A DNA stretch of 64,000 nucleotides from Pedococcus sp. 5OH_020 (GCF_027812955.1 NZ_JAPYZV010000005.1:310001-374000); one strand, 5' to 3'; shown: positions 25,650 to 35,105, counted from the stretch's first letter. Numbers and translations: made by a program. The notes: generated by a model not told the origin, from the sequence alone.

Positions 25650-27094
25650 AGCAGCCCCTTCAGGTGGCCGGTCAGGCAGTCCTTGAAGGCCGCCGACTCA
25701 GGCAGGTCCTCTCCGAACACCTCCCGCACGCAGAGGAGGCCGTTCACGACCGCTGTGGCGTCACCGCCCGTGCCGGCGGCCTGGCGCAGTCGCTGGGCCA
25801 GCGGGTCGTCCAGCGGGAGCTCCTGGCCACGCCGATCCCGCGCGGTGGCGACATACGCCATCCAGGCCGCCACGGCGAGCGCGGCCCACTCAGGCGTCTC
25901 CCCCGCGGCCAGCCGGTCGCGGACCGTGCCGAGCAGCCGGAGGGGCAGCTTCTGTGAACCGTCCATCGCCACCTGGGTGGTGCGGTGCCGCAGAGCGGGG
26001 TTCGCGAACCGCTCGAGCACCTGCTCCCCGTAGGCCGCGACGTCCAGCCCCTGAGGCTGCACGAGGGTCGGGATGACGTCCTGGCGCATGAGGTTCCGTG
26101 CTGCGTCTGCCAGCTCGTCGTCCGAGACGGCCTGCGCGATGGTGTCGTAGCCGCGCAGGGCTCCGAGGTAGGCGAGCAGGGAGTGCGTGCCGTTGAGCAT
26201 GCGCAGCTTCAGCTGCTCGAAGGGCGCCACGTCCGCGACGAGGTCGGCGCCAGCGCGCTCCCACGCGGGACGACCGGCGGAGAACGCGTCCTCGATCACC
26301 CACTGGCGGAACGGCTCTGCGACGACGAGCGCCTCGTCGATGCACCCGAGCAGGGCGGCGGCGTCCGCCCGGTCGGCCTCCGTCGTGGCGGGCACGATCC
26401 GGTCCACCATGGAGCTCGGAAAGGAAACGTGCTGCTCGACCCACGCGCCGATGGCGCCGCCCTCCGCTGAGGGCAGGGCGGCACAGAAGTCCATGACGAG
26501 ACGGTGCAGCACGCGACCGTTGTCGATGAGGTTGTCGCACGAGAGGACCGAGATGCCGCCCGCGTCGGCCTCGGCCCGCGCCTGAAGGCCACGGACGATC
26601 TGGCCCACCGTGCTGCGGGCACCACCGGCGAGATCGGACTGCACGACCGGGTCGTCGAGGTCGAGCCGTCCGGTGGCCGCGCGCCGGTAGCCCTTCTCGG
26701 TGACCGTCAACGTCACGACGCGGACCGCGGGGTCGGTGAACCGCTGGGTGAGCCGGTCCCCCTCCTCGGCCGCGAAGAGCACGTCGGACACCTGCCCCAC
26801 GATGCGCGCGGTCGGCTCCCCACTCCCCCGCTCCAGCACGGCATACAGACAGTCCTGCGGCCGAAGCTGCTCGACGACCGACGCGGAACGCTGCGTGACG
26901 CCGCAGATGCCCCAGCCCGGCTCGTCGGCGGCCAGGGCAGCGTCCTCGGTGAACACCGCCTGGTGCGCCCGGTGGAAGGCGCCGATCCCCAGGTGCAGGA
27001 TGCCGACGCGTTCTGCGAGGCCGGAGGGCGGCGGCCCCGCCACCCGGGGGCCGGAGGGCACCTGTGGCAGCGAGGCCCGCGACAGGCGGCTCAC
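25646..27094 (-). CDS. uxuB: Fructuronate/tagaturonate reductase (UxuB-type mannitol dehydrogenase family)
   Basis: A 482-residue long-chain mannitol dehydrogenase family member. The Rossmann start is [15 protein letters not shown] and the catalytic region is [20 protein letters not shown], with the Lys, Asn and His of the family. It reduces D-fructuronate to D-mannonate with NADH. Because uxaA is present but no separate uxaB, it may also reduce tagaturonate to altronate; that is inference. The GTG at 27094 overlaps the uxaA stop (GTGA). The open frame to 27802 is antisense-like noise within uxaA. Confidence 0.9.
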   Translation of the reverse strand: MSRLSRASLPQVPSGPRVAGPPPSGLAERVGILHLGIGAFHRAHQAVFTEDAALAADEPGWGICGVTQRSASVVEQLRPQDCLYAVLERGSGEPTARIVGQVSDVLFAAEEGDRLTQRFTDPAVRVVTLTVTEKGYRRAATGRLDLDDPVVQSDLAGGARSTVGQIVRGLQARAEADAGGISVLSCDNLIDNGRVLHRLVMDFCAALPSAEGGAIGAWVEQHVSFPSSMVDRIVPATTEADRADAAALLGCIDEALVVAEPFRQWVIEDAFSAGRPAWERAGADLVADVAPFEQLKLRMLNGTHSLLAYLGALRGYDTIAQAVSDDELADAARNLMRQDVIPTLVQPQGLDVAAYGEQVLERFANPALRHRTTQVAMDGSQKLPLRLLGTVRDRLAAGETPEWAALAVAAWMAYVATARDRRGQELPLDDPLAQRLRQAAGTGGDATAVVNGLLCVREVFGEDLPESAAFKDCLTGHLKGLL

Positions 27095-28629
27095 AACACC
27101 GCCCCGAGCTGCCACGGCACGAACTCCTCGCCGCCCAGCGCCAGCTCCTCGCTGAAGGAGCGCCGCCCGGAGGCGGTGTCGAGGAGCAGGTCGTAGACCT
27201 GCCGGCCCATCTGCTCGAGGGAGACGCCCTGCTCGACCACGGCAGAGCAGTCCAGGTCGATGTCGCCGGCCATCCGCATCGCCAGGCTGGAGTTGGTGGC
27301 GAGCTTGACGGTGGGCACCGGCCTGCTGCCGAACACGGAGCCACGCCCGGTGGTGAAGCAGATGAGGTTGGCGCCGCCGGCGACCATGCCGGTCACCGAG
27401 ACGGGGTCGTAGCCGGGGGTGTCCATGAACACGAACCCGGGGGTGGGGATCGGCTCGGCGTACCCGCACACCGCGTGGAGCGGGCTGTGGCCGCCCTTGG
27501 CCACCGCACCGAGCGACTTCTCGAGGATGGTGGTGATGCCGCCCTCCTTGTTGCCAGGCGAGGGGTTGCCGTCGAGCGTCGTGCCCTGCGACGCGGTGTA
27601 GTCCTCCCACCACGCGATCCGGTCGAGGAGCGCCTGGCCCACCTCGGGCCGGACGGCACGCTCGGCCAGCATCTGCTCGGCCCCGTAGACCTCCGGGGTC
27701 TCCCCCAGCACGCTCGTCCCGCCGGCCGCGACGATCAGGTCGCTGGCGACGCCGAGCGCCGGGTTCGCGGTCAGCCCCGACCAGGCGTCGGAGCCGCCGC
27801 ACTGGAGGCCGAGGACGAGGTGCTCGACGCCCACCTCCTCACGCCGGGTCCCGCGCAGGTCAGCGGCCATCCCACGGACCAGCTTCTCCCCCTGGGCGAT
27901 CGCGGCAGCGGTGCCACCCGCGTCCTGGATGGTGAACGACTCGTGCGGCAGCGCCTCGTCCAGGCCCAGGTCGCGCATCAGCCCGCTCACCGCGTTGACC
28001 TCGCACCCCAGCCCCAGCACCACGAGGGCCCCGATGTTGGGGTGGTGGGCGTAGCCACTGAGGGTTCGCTGGAGCACATCCCAGCCCTGCCCTCGGCTCG
28101 CCATGCCGCATCCCGTCCCGTGGGTCAGGGCGACCACGCCGTCGACCCCCTCGGGGTGCAGGGCCGCAACCTCGTCCTCCATGCGACGCACCACCTGGCG
28201 CGCCACCGTGGCCGAGCAGTTCACCGTGGTGAGCACCCCGATGTAGTTACGCGTGGCGACGGCGCCGCTGGTGCGCCGGATGCCCTGGAAGGTGCGGCGC
28301 AGGTCGGCGGGCAGGCTGGGCAGACCCGCGGTCGACGCGCCGCCCGAGGCGAGGGCGGACGCGCCCTCCGGCAGGGCCAGGTTGTGGACGTGGATGTGCT
28401 CGCCGCGGCGGATGGGCGCAGTGGCGACGCCGATGACGTGGCCGTACTTGCGGACGAGGTCGCCGGCGGCGATGTCGTGCAGGGCCACCTTGTGACCGCG
28501 CGGGATGTCACTGGCGATGGTGACCTGGTGAGCATCACCGGGAAGCGAGACGGTGGCTCCGGCCAGGATCGGGTCGTGGGCGATGGCGACGTCGTCGCCC
28601 TCGGACAGGCGCAGCAGCTGCTCGCTCAT
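27091..28629 (-). CDS. uxaA: Altronate dehydratase
   Basis: A 512-residue full-length UxaA: an N-terminal SAF domain (VTIASDIPRGHKVALHDIAA, KYGHVIG) joined to the large catalytic domain, with VATRNYIGVLTTVNCS, THGTGCGM, LGLQCGGSDA and the metal-binding cysteine and histidine positions visible. It converts D-altronate to 2-keto-3-deoxygluconate in the galacturonate branch. Its start overlaps the kdgK stop and its stop overlaps the uxuB start, each by 4 bases. Confidence 0.94.
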   Translation of the reverse strand: MSEQLLRLSEGDDVAIAHDPILAGATVSLPGDAHQVTIASDIPRGHKVALHDIAAGDLVRKYGHVIGVATAPIRRGEHIHVHNLALPEGASALASGGASTAGLPSLPADLRRTFQGIRRTSGAVATRNYIGVLTTVNCSATVARQVVRRMEDEVAALHPEGVDGVVALTHGTGCGMASRGQGWDVLQRTLSGYAHHPNIGALVVLGLGCEVNAVSGLMRDLGLDEALPHESFTIQDAGGTAAAIAQGEKLVRGMAADLRGTRREEVGVEHLVLGLQCGGSDAWSGLTANPALGVASDLIVAAGGTSVLGETPEVYGAEQMLAERAVRPEVGQALLDRIAWWEDYTASQGTTLDGNPSPGNKEGGITTILEKSLGAVAKGGHSPLHAVCGYAEPIPTPGFVFMDTPGYDPVSVTGMVAGGANLICFTTGRGSVFGSRPVPTVKLATNSSLAMRMAGDIDLDCSAVVEQGVSLEQMGRQVYDLLLDTASGRRSFSEELALGGEEFVPWQLGAVL

Positions 28630-29615
28630 CGGTTGGTCAGCTCCTCAGCAGGCCGCGCGGCGACCAGGGCTCGGCGGGTCTCGGAAAGGGTTGGTACGTA
28701 GCCCGTGCCGCCCTGGCCCTGGACCGACAGCGCGGCGGCGCTGGTGGCCAGTCGGACGGCGTCGACGAGCGAGTCGCCGAGTGCCAGTCGGGCGGCCAGC
28801 GTCCCGGTGAGGCAGTCACCGGCACCGGTCTGGTCGACGACCCGGGGCGCGGGCAGCCCGGGGACGTGCTCGACTCCGGCCGGGGAGGACACCCAGGCTC
28901 CGGCCGGCCCACAGGTCATGACGACTGCGCCGGCCCCCAGCGCCGTGAGGGAGGTCAGGGCGGCCTGGGGGACGGTGTCGGCCGGTAGGCCGAGGAGCTG
29001 TCCGGTCTCGCCGGGCCACGACGGCGTGATGACCTCGGCGTGAGGGGCGATGCGGCGCAGTGCCGCCGACGCCTCGGCTGACGTGGTCAGCCGTGTGCGG
29101 AAGTTGGGGTCGTAGACGAAGCGGCCGCTCACCTGCGCGGCGTGCAGCACGGCCGCCGCCGCGGACGAGGAGATGGCGCAAGCGATCCCGCTCGCCACGA
29201 CAACCCCCGCCGTGCTGAGCAGGGAGTCGTCGAGGTCCTCCGTGCCTAGCTGCGACCCGGCGCTTCCCCGGCGCACATAGGTGAACGCGCGCTCACCGTC
29301 GGGGTCGGCATGGGTCAGGTACAGGCCATGCTGGCCAGGCGCCCGGATGACCCGCGACGTGTCGACGTCGAGCTGCCGCACGCGGGCGAGCAGCTCGTCG
29401 CCGAGCTCGTCGTCGGGAACCCGTGCCACCAGGGCGACGTGGGCACCGGCCGCGGACGCCGCGGCCGCTGTGTTGAGCGCGTCCCCGGAGAACCCGAGGC
29501 GGAAGGCGGCTCCGTCATGGAGCCCCTCCAGCGACGACAGCTCCACGAGGACCTCACCGAGCACGACGACATCCGGGGCGCCGCCCGGCATACGGCCGGT
29601 TGTCGGGGCGCTCAC
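28626..29615 (-). CDS. kdgK: 2-keto-3-deoxygluconate kinase
   Basis: A 329-residue PfkB-family sugar kinase. Visible are the N-terminal GEVLVELSS strand, the substrate motif GFSGDALNTAAAASAAGA, and the C-terminal anion-hole/base signature DQTGAGDCLTG. It phosphorylates KDG to KDPG, where the glucuronate and galacturonate branches meet. No KDPG aldolase gene is in the window, so that step must be encoded elsewhere. The GTG at 29615 overlaps the permease stop by 4 bases; longer upstream frames are rejected. Confidence 0.92.
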   Translation of the reverse strand: MSAPTTGRMPGGAPDVVVLGEVLVELSSLEGLHDGAAFRLGFSGDALNTAAAASAAGAHVALVARVPDDELGDELLARVRQLDVDTSRVIRAPGQHGLYLTHADPDGERAFTYVRRGSAGSQLGTEDLDDSLLSTAGVVVASGIACAISSSAAAAVLHAAQVSGRFVYDPNFRTRLTTSAEASAALRRIAPHAEVITPSWPGETGQLLGLPADTVPQAALTSLTALGAGAVVMTCGPAGAWVSSPAGVEHVPGLPAPRVVDQTGAGDCLTGTLAARLALGDSLVDAVRLATSAAALSVQGQGGTGYVPTLSETRRALVAARPAEELTNR

Positions 29616-30496
29616 GGCTCCGGCTCCTCCTTGACCTGGGCCACCAGCTGGGTGGGGTTCACGAACCGCAGGGCCACCACGAGCAGAACCATCATCACGC
29701 TCATGTAGATCACGGCCATCGCGTCCACCGACTGCTGCGCCCGGATGCCTGCGGCGTTCATGGAGTTGAACAGCGCCACCACGAGGGTGGTGGAGTCGGG
29801 GCCGGCGGTGAGGAAGGTGAGCTCGAACATGCCGACCGTGCGGACCAGGACGAGGATCGACGAGGCGAGGATGCCGGGCACCAGCAGCGGCGCGAGGATC
29901 CGCGTGAAGATCGAGAGCGTGCGGGCCCCTGACATGCGGGCGGCCCGCTCGATCGCAGGGTCGATCTGCTCGATGAAGGGCGTCATCGTGAGGATGACGA
30001 ACGGTACGCAGGGCACCAGGTTCGCGAGGATGACGCCGGAGAGGTTGCCCGCGAGGTTGAACTTGTAGAGCACCGTCGCGAGCGGGATGCCGTAGGTGAT
30101 CGGCGGCATCATGATCGGCAGCAGGAACGCGAGGTAGACGACCTTCTTGCCGGGGAAGTTGCGCCGCGCCAGGACATAGGACGCGGGAACCCCGACCAGC
30201 ACCGAGAGGACGACCACGGCGGCGGCGACCTCGAGAGTGGTGATGATGACCTGCAGGAGGGCGAAGTCGGTCCAGGCCTGGCTGTACCAGCCGGCGGTGA
30301 CGCCCTGCGGCAGCCAGGTGCCGAACCACCTCGTACCGAACGAGTTCACGAGGACGGAGCCGACGATGCCGACGAGGAAGATCATGAAGAGCACGACCGC
30401 TCCCCACACCGTCCAGGCGGCCGGGCTGGCGGCGATTCGCCGGCGTCTGTCGGCGGCGTGTGTGCCGCCCGCTGTTGGTGCGTTGACGGCGGTCAT
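29612..30496 (-). CDS. ABC importer permease 2 (polyamine/iron type)
   Basis: A 294-residue permease with six likely helices and the coupling loop RAARMSGARTLSIFTRILAP. It resembles PotC-like permeases of the polyamine/iron/phosphonate class rather than the usual sugar (MalG) class. The ATG at 30496 shares one base with the stop of permease 1 (TGATG); the longer frame to 30541 would overlap that gene. It works with permease 1, the ATPase and the lipoprotein, presumably importing uronates or oligouronides. Confidence 0.88.
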   Translation of the reverse strand: MTAVNAPTAGGTHAADRRRRIAASPAAWTVWGAVVLFMIFLVGIVGSVLVNSFGTRWFGTWLPQGVTAGWYSQAWTDFALLQVIITTLEVAAAVVVLSVLVGVPASYVLARRNFPGKKVVYLAFLLPIMMPPITYGIPLATVLYKFNLAGNLSGVILANLVPCVPFVILTMTPFIEQIDPAIERAARMSGARTLSIFTRILAPLLVPGILASSILVLVRTVGMFELTFLTAGPDSTTLVVALFNSMNAAGIRAQQSVDAMAVIYMSVMMVLLVVALRFVNPTQLVAQVKEEPEP

Positions 30497-31401
30497 CAGC
30501 CCTTGCCTCCTGTGGACCCGACGTAGAACCTGCTTCGCCACAGCAGCACCACGGCGATGACGAGCAGCTCGACAGCGCCCATCACCATCGCGATCGCCGA
30601 GGCGAACGGGTAGTCGTACTGCTCGTAGGCCGCCTGGTAGGCAGCGATGGAGATCACCCGCGTGGCGCCCGTGGGGTCACCGACGAGGATCGCCGAAGGG
30701 AAGACGCTGAAGGCCAGCACGAAGGTGAGGCAGAACGTCGTAGCGAGTCCGGGAGCCAGCAGGGGCAACGTGATTCGCTGGAACCTGGCTCGCCAGTCGG
30801 CGCCCAGCGTCGCCGCCGCCCGCTCCAGGCTGGGGTCGATCCCCGAGATGTAGGACAGGATCAGCAGGAAGGCGAAGGGAAAGCCGGTGATCACCAGGGA
30901 GAAGAAGACGCCCCAGTAGTTGTTGATCAGCCGCACCGGGTGGTCGACCAGCCCGATGCTCATGAGGGTGCGGTTGAACCATCCCGCCGGGCCCAGGAAG
31001 TTGAGCAGGCCCTCGGCCGTCAGCACCGTCCCCAGCGTGATGGGGATGACGAGCAAGGTGGTGATCAGGCGCTTCCCGCGGAACTTGCCCCGCATCCGGT
31101 AGGCGATCGGCACGGAGGCCAGCACGTTGAACAGCGCCGCAGGGACCGAGAGGCGCAATGTCTTCCAGATCGTGTCGCGCTGGAACGAGTCGGAGAAGAA
31201 CCGCTGGTAGTCCGCGAACGCGCCACCACCCTTCGCCGGCTGGAACGACAGGCCCAGGCCGTAGAGGAAGGGGTAGACGAACAGGCCGATGACGAAGACG
31301 ACGGCCGGCAGCAGGAGCAGCAGCTGGCTGTCGACACCGCGCTCGGCGAGCCGGTGCCGCACGCTCAGACCTGGGTGCTGGGTGGCCGCCTCGGTGCTCA
31401 C
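30496..31401 (-). CDS. ABC importer permease 1 (polyamine/iron type)
   Basis: A 301-residue PotB-like permease. A short cytoplasmic N-terminus leads into the first helix (LLLLLPAVVFVIGLFVYPF), and the coupling loop is LERAAATLGADWRARFQRI. The GTG start overlaps the ATPase stop by 4 bases. Confidence 0.88.
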   Translation of the reverse strand: MSTEAATQHPGLSVRHRLAERGVDSQLLLLLPAVVFVIGLFVYPFLYGLGLSFQPAKGGGAFADYQRFFSDSFQRDTIWKTLRLSVPAALFNVLASVPIAYRMRGKFRGKRLITTLLVIPITLGTVLTAEGLLNFLGPAGWFNRTLMSIGLVDHPVRLINNYWGVFFSLVITGFPFAFLLILSYISGIDPSLERAAATLGADWRARFQRITLPLLAPGLATTFCLTFVLAFSVFPSAILVGDPTGATRVISIAAYQAAYEQYDYPFASAIAMVMGAVELLVIAVVLLWRSRFYVGSTGGKG

Positions 31402-32576
31402 GGCGCCTCCCCGCCAGCCCGGCTGAGCACTGGCGCGCCGACGCTGCTCGATGCACCATCGCCCAGAACCGGGACACCGGCGGGCGGCGCCTCGTCGCCG
31501 AGCGGGAAGACGAGCAGCCGCTCTGGCGCCACGGAGACCGAGATCGCCTCGCCTGCGGTCACGCGCTCGGGAGTGCGTAGGTGGAGCCGGTGGCCCTCTG
31601 GGGTGCGCGCCTCCACCGCGAGCTCGCGGCCCTGGTACTCGACGACCTCCACCATGGCCCGTATGACGTTCCCCCCGCCGTTGGCGGCTGCCGCCGGCTG
31701 CACGACCAGGTCCTCGGGACGCACGCCGGCCACGACGCGCTCCCCGGAGGACACCTGGGCCATGGCAGTGGCGGCCAGCCGGATCCCCGGGCCCTCCACG
31801 ACGACCTGGCGCCCGCCGGCCTCCTGGACCTTCACGGTGAGGAGGTTGCGGAAGCCCATGAAGTCGGCCACGTGCCAGTTGGTCGGCTTGGTGTGCAGCT
31901 CCTCGGGGGTGCCGATCTGCTGCACCCTGCCCTTGCGCAGGACGACGAGGCGGTCTGCCATCGACAGCGCCTCCTCCTGGTCGTGGGTGACGTACACCGT
32001 GGTGAGGCCGAGGCTCTGGTGCAGCCGCCGGATCTCGGTGCGCATCTCGAGGCGCAGCTTGGCGTCGAGGTTGCTCAGCGGCTCGTCCATGAGGACGAGC
32101 GACGGCTCGAGTACCACCGCGCGGGCGATGGCGACACGCTGCTGCTGTCCACCGGAGAGCTGGCCCGGCAGCTTGCCGGCGTGCTCCTCGAGCTGCACGA
32201 GGCGGATGGCCTCCTCGGTGCGACGGGTGACGTCCGCCTTGGGAAGGCGGCGCATCTGCAGACCGAAGGCGATGTTGCTGCGTACCGTCATGTGCGGGAA
32301 CAGTGCGTAGTTCTGGAACACCATCCCGAACCCACGGCGCTCCGGCGGCAGGGTGTCTATGCGCTTGCTGTCCTGCCAGATGCTGCCCGCCGTGAGCGGA
32401 AGCAGCCCGGCGAGGCAGTTGAGCGCGGTCGACTTCCCGCAGCCTGACGGCCCGAGCAGAGCGATGAACTCGCCCGCCCGGATCGTCAGGTCGAGGTCCT
32501 GCAGAGCGTCCTGGCCGCCGAACCTGCGGCCGACCCCGTCGAGGCGGAGCTGCTCGAACTCGGTCTTCTCAGTCAC
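31398..32576 (-). CDS. ABC importer ATP-binding protein with C-terminal TOBE domain
   Basis: A 392-residue ATPase: Walker A GPSGCGKST, signature LSGGQQQRV, Walker B LVLMDEPLSNLD and switch VTHDQEEAL, followed by the regulatory TOBE domain typical of MalK/PotA proteins. The extreme C-terminus is Pro/Ala/Gly rich and probably disordered. The GTG at 32576 overlaps the binding-protein stop (GTGA). The class can be shared among transporters, so it might also serve other permeases. Confidence 0.9.
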   Translation of the reverse strand: MTEKTEFEQLRLDGVGRRFGGQDALQDLDLTIRAGEFIALLGPSGCGKSTALNCLAGLLPLTAGSIWQDSKRIDTLPPERRGFGMVFQNYALFPHMTVRSNIAFGLQMRRLPKADVTRRTEEAIRLVQLEEHAGKLPGQLSGGQQQRVAIARAVVLEPSLVLMDEPLSNLDAKLRLEMRTEIRRLHQSLGLTTVYVTHDQEEALSMADRLVVLRKGRVQQIGTPEELHTKPTNWHVADFMGFRNLLTVKVQEAGGRQVVVEGPGIRLAATAMAQVSSGERVVAGVRPEDLVVQPAAAANGGGNVIRAMVEVVEYQGRELAVEARTPEGHRLHLRTPERVTAGEAISVSVAPERLLVFPLGDEAPPAGVPVLGDGASSSVGAPVLSRAGGEAP

Positions 32577-33793
32577 TGCTTCTTCACCTTCGAGCCACCG
32601 ATCTCGCGATCCCACTTGTCGAAGGCGGCGACCATCGACTTGTTGTCCAGCGGAACCTCCTTGGGGGTGTCCTTGATCAGCGCGTCGTACTCCGGGCGAC
32701 CGAACTTGGCGATGGCGTCCTGGCTCTTCTTGGGGGCCATGGAGATGTCGACACCGTCGACGGCCGGGCCGGGGTAGAAGTAGCCGTCGTCATACGCCTT
32801 GGCCTGCTGCTCCTTGGTGAGCATGAACTGCACGAGCTGCAGCACGGCCGCCTGCTGGTCGGCCGAGGCGCCCTTGGGGATAACCGCGTAGTGCGCGTCG
32901 GTGACGAAGTGGAAGCCCTTGAGGGTGCTGATCTTCGCGGACTCGGGCACCGTGCCCAGGACGCGCGGGTTGATGTCCCAGCCGGTAGTGGTCGCCAGGA
33001 TGTTGACCGTGCCGTTGGCCAGGTCCTTCATCGTCGCGGTGGTTCCGGTCTGGTAGGTGTTGATGTACTTGCCCAGCTCAGCCAGGTACGCCCAGGTCTT
33101 GTCCCAGCCGTGGATCGGGTCCTTGGGGTCCTTGTCCCCGAGGATGTACGGCAGGCCCATGAGGAACGTGCGGCCCGGGCCGGAGTTGGCCGGTCGGGCG
33201 TACTCCACCTTGCCGGGGTTCGCCTTGGCGTAGGCGAGCAGCTCCTCAGCGCTCTTCGGGGGGTTCGGGACCTTGTCGGGCATGTACTCGAGGAGCGGCC
33301 CGGAAGGGTAGTAGGTCACGACGACGCCGTTGTTGCCACCGAGCTCCTGCATCTTCGCAGCGGGCTCCTGGTAGGTGCTCATGTTGCTCAGGCGATCCTT
33401 GTACTTGGGCAGGACCTCCTGCCACAGCCCCTGCTCACTGCCGGCCGACAGGCCGTCGGTGCCGGTGAGGACCAGGCCGATGTCGACACGGCCGGCGCCC
33501 TGCTGCGCCTTGATCTTGCCGACGAGGTCGGGCGCGGGCGCCTTGGAGTAGGTGACGCGCGAGATGACGTCGGGGTGCTGCTTGACGAAGTCGTCGATCA
33601 TGCCTTGGGTCAGCTGCAGGTTGCCGGCGACGTCGAGGATGTTCAGCGTCACAGCCTTGGACGGCTTGGTGGGGACCTCCCCGTTCCCCGAGCCGCCACC
33701 CTGGGCGGACGTGTTGGGGGCGCCGCAGGCGGCGACGAGCCCCGCGAGGACGGCGCTCGAGGCGAGCAGAGTGGTGCGCTGGGTGATACGCAT
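32573..33793 (-). CDS. Extracellular solute-binding lipoprotein of the uronate operon importer
   Basis: A 406-residue protein. Its signal peptide ends in LVAACG (lipidated Cys23), and a Gly/Ser-rich tether follows. The mature protein has the two-lobe layout of PotD/AfuA-like binding proteins, for example VTLNILDVAGNLQLTQGMID at the start and a C-terminal GRPEYDALIKDTPKEVPLDN. The family is normally linked to polyamines, iron, phosphonates or thiamine, so its place in a uronate operon is unusual. AAGGGAA precedes the ATG. It lies 13 bp after lacI and heads the structural genes. Confidence 0.88.
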   Translation of the reverse strand: MRITQRTTLLASSAVLAGLVAACGAPNTSAQGGGSGNGEVPTKPSKAVTLNILDVAGNLQLTQGMIDDFVKQHPDVISRVTYSKAPAPDLVGKIKAQQGAGRVDIGLVLTGTDGLSAGSEQGLWQEVLPKYKDRLSNMSTYQEPAAKMQELGGNNGVVVTYYPSGPLLEYMPDKVPNPPKSAEELLAYAKANPGKVEYARPANSGPGRTFLMGLPYILGDKDPKDPIHGWDKTWAYLAELGKYINTYQTGTTATMKDLANGTVNILATTTGWDINPRVLGTVPESAKISTLKGFHFVTDAHYAVIPKGASADQQAAVLQLVQFMLTKEQQAKAYDDGYFYPGPAVDGVDISMAPKKSQDAIAKFGRPEYDALIKDTPKEVPLDNKSMVAAFDKWDREIGGSKVKKQ

Positions 33794-33806
33794 GGTGTTC
33801 CCTTCT

Positions 33807-34835
33807 TCAGAGCCGCGAAGCGCGGCGCCGGCCCGACGGCTCGGACGTGGTCGTGGGGGCCGGTGCGGTGGTATGCCGTACCAGCAGTTCGGTGGGCAGC
33901 TCCCGCGCCGGACCCGTGCCGGCGGCCGGGTCGCCGAGCAGGTGCAGCAGGAGGTCGATGGAGGTGCGGCCGGCCTTCTCCTTGGGGATGTCGAGGGTCG
34001 TCAGCGCGGGGTGGACCATGGCCGACAGCTGGATGTTGTCGATCCCTACGACGCTGACCTGGCTGGGCACGTCGATGCCCCGGTCGCGCAGCGCGCTCAG
34101 CAGCCCCAGGGCGACGAGGTCGTTGTAGGCGATCACCGCGGTGACACCGCCGATGAGCGTGCCCTCGACGGACTCCATGCCGCCGTCGAAGGTCGGCGCG
34201 AAGTGGCCCAGCTCGACCAGCTCGACCGCCGCGGCGGCCGCCGCGGCGCGGAGCCCTCGCAGCCGCTCCTTGGTGGACCAGCTGGAGCGCGGGCCGGCGA
34301 CGAAGCCGATCCGGCGGTGCCCCAGACCGGCGAGGTGGTCGATGACCTGGCGCATGCCGTCGGCGTTGTCCATGGCCACGGCCGGGATCGAGCCGGCCTT
34401 GCGGTTGACGAGGACCACCGGGCAGTAGGTCGCGGCCTCCCGCAGCTCGGACGGCTTCATGCGGGGAGAACACAGAATGATCCCGTCGACCTGCTTGGCC
34501 AGAGACCGGACCAGACCGAGCTCGGCCGTCGGGTCCTCGTCGGTGTCGGCGACGAAGACCTGGTAGTCCGCGATGTGGGCCTGCTGCTGGATCCCCTTGA
34601 CGATGGAAGGGAAGAACGGGTTCGCGAGGTCGGGGAGGATCAGCCCGATGTTGCCGGTGCGTCCGGTGATCAGGCCCCGGGCCGCCCGGTTGGGGCGGTA
34701 GCCCAGGTGGTCGGCCACCTTCATGACCCGCTCGCGGGTGGTCGGGTCGACGATGTCCGGGAGCGAGAGGGCCCGGGAGACGGTGGAGGGAGAGACGCCC
34801 GCGGCCTTGGCCACGTCCCGGATGGTGACAGCCAT
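33807..34835 (-). CDS. LacI-family regulator of the uronate operon
   Basis: A 342-residue regulator with HTH and hinge TIRDVAKAAGVSPSTVSRAL and GYRPNRAARGL, then the effector-binding domain. It is the first gene of the uronate operon (13 bp before the binding protein) and divergent from uxaC, so it should control both directions and itself. It shares DGIILCSPRM and GPRSSWS with the LacI protein at 21684. GGGAGG lies 7 bases before the ATG. The effector is probably a uronate or a pathway intermediate, by inference. Confidence 0.92.
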   Translation of the reverse strand: MAVTIRDVAKAAGVSPSTVSRALSLPDIVDPTTRERVMKVADHLGYRPNRAARGLITGRTGNIGLILPDLANPFFPSIVKGIQQQAHIADYQVFVADTDEDPTAELGLVRSLAKQVDGIILCSPRMKPSELREAATYCPVVLVNRKAGSIPAVAMDNADGMRQVIDHLAGLGHRRIGFVAGPRSSWSTKERLRGLRAAAAAAAVELVELGHFAPTFDGGMESVEGTLIGGVTAVIAYNDLVALGLLSALRDRGIDVPSQVSVVGIDNIQLSAMVHPALTTLDIPKEKAGRTSIDLLLHLLGDPAAGTGPARELPTELLVRHTTAPAPTTTSEPSGRRRASRL

Positions 34836-34891
34836 CAGGGCCTCCCTCGTCGTTGAGTCGGTGTTCGTTGAGTCCGGTGTTCCGGAAGAGT

Positions 34892-34907
34892 CTGAAACCG
34901 TTTGCAG
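34892..34907. promoter_or_regulatory. LacI-type operator 1 between lacI and uxaC
   Basis: CTGAAACCGTTTGCAG is an imperfect palindrome (outer CTG/CAG paired, central CG) 57 bp before the lacI start. It shares GAAAnCGTT with the operator at 21559-21576. Confidence 0.55.
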
Positions 34908-35032
34908 GGCGATGTCAATGCCTTGCCGGAACTTTTTCTGCCGGGCCTCGGCCGCTCGGCTCCTTGCCGGATTCCTTTCAATGGCGCGAACTACGACTTT
35001 ACGCGCCAGGGTTGCAACTGCCCTGGACGGCG

Positions 35033-35046
35033 TGCAACGCTTTGCA
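35033..35046. promoter_or_regulatory. LacI-type operator 2 upstream of uxaC
   Basis: TGCAACGCTTTGCA pairs at 12 of 14 positions and lies 60 bp before the uxaC ATG. With the site at 34892-34907 it could allow repression of both divergent promoters, possibly by looping. Confidence 0.5.
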
Positions 35047-35105
35047 TCGCGTGCTCCGTCGCCGCTGTCGGCCGGCCGAGCCGACCGACGTCACCAGGAG
35101 CTCTC

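Noticed and set aside
26000-28629. Long minus-strand frame joining uxaA and uxuB
   Set aside because: The two genes are in different frames with a GTGA overlap; the apparent fusion is an open shadow frame in uxaA, not a fused enzyme.
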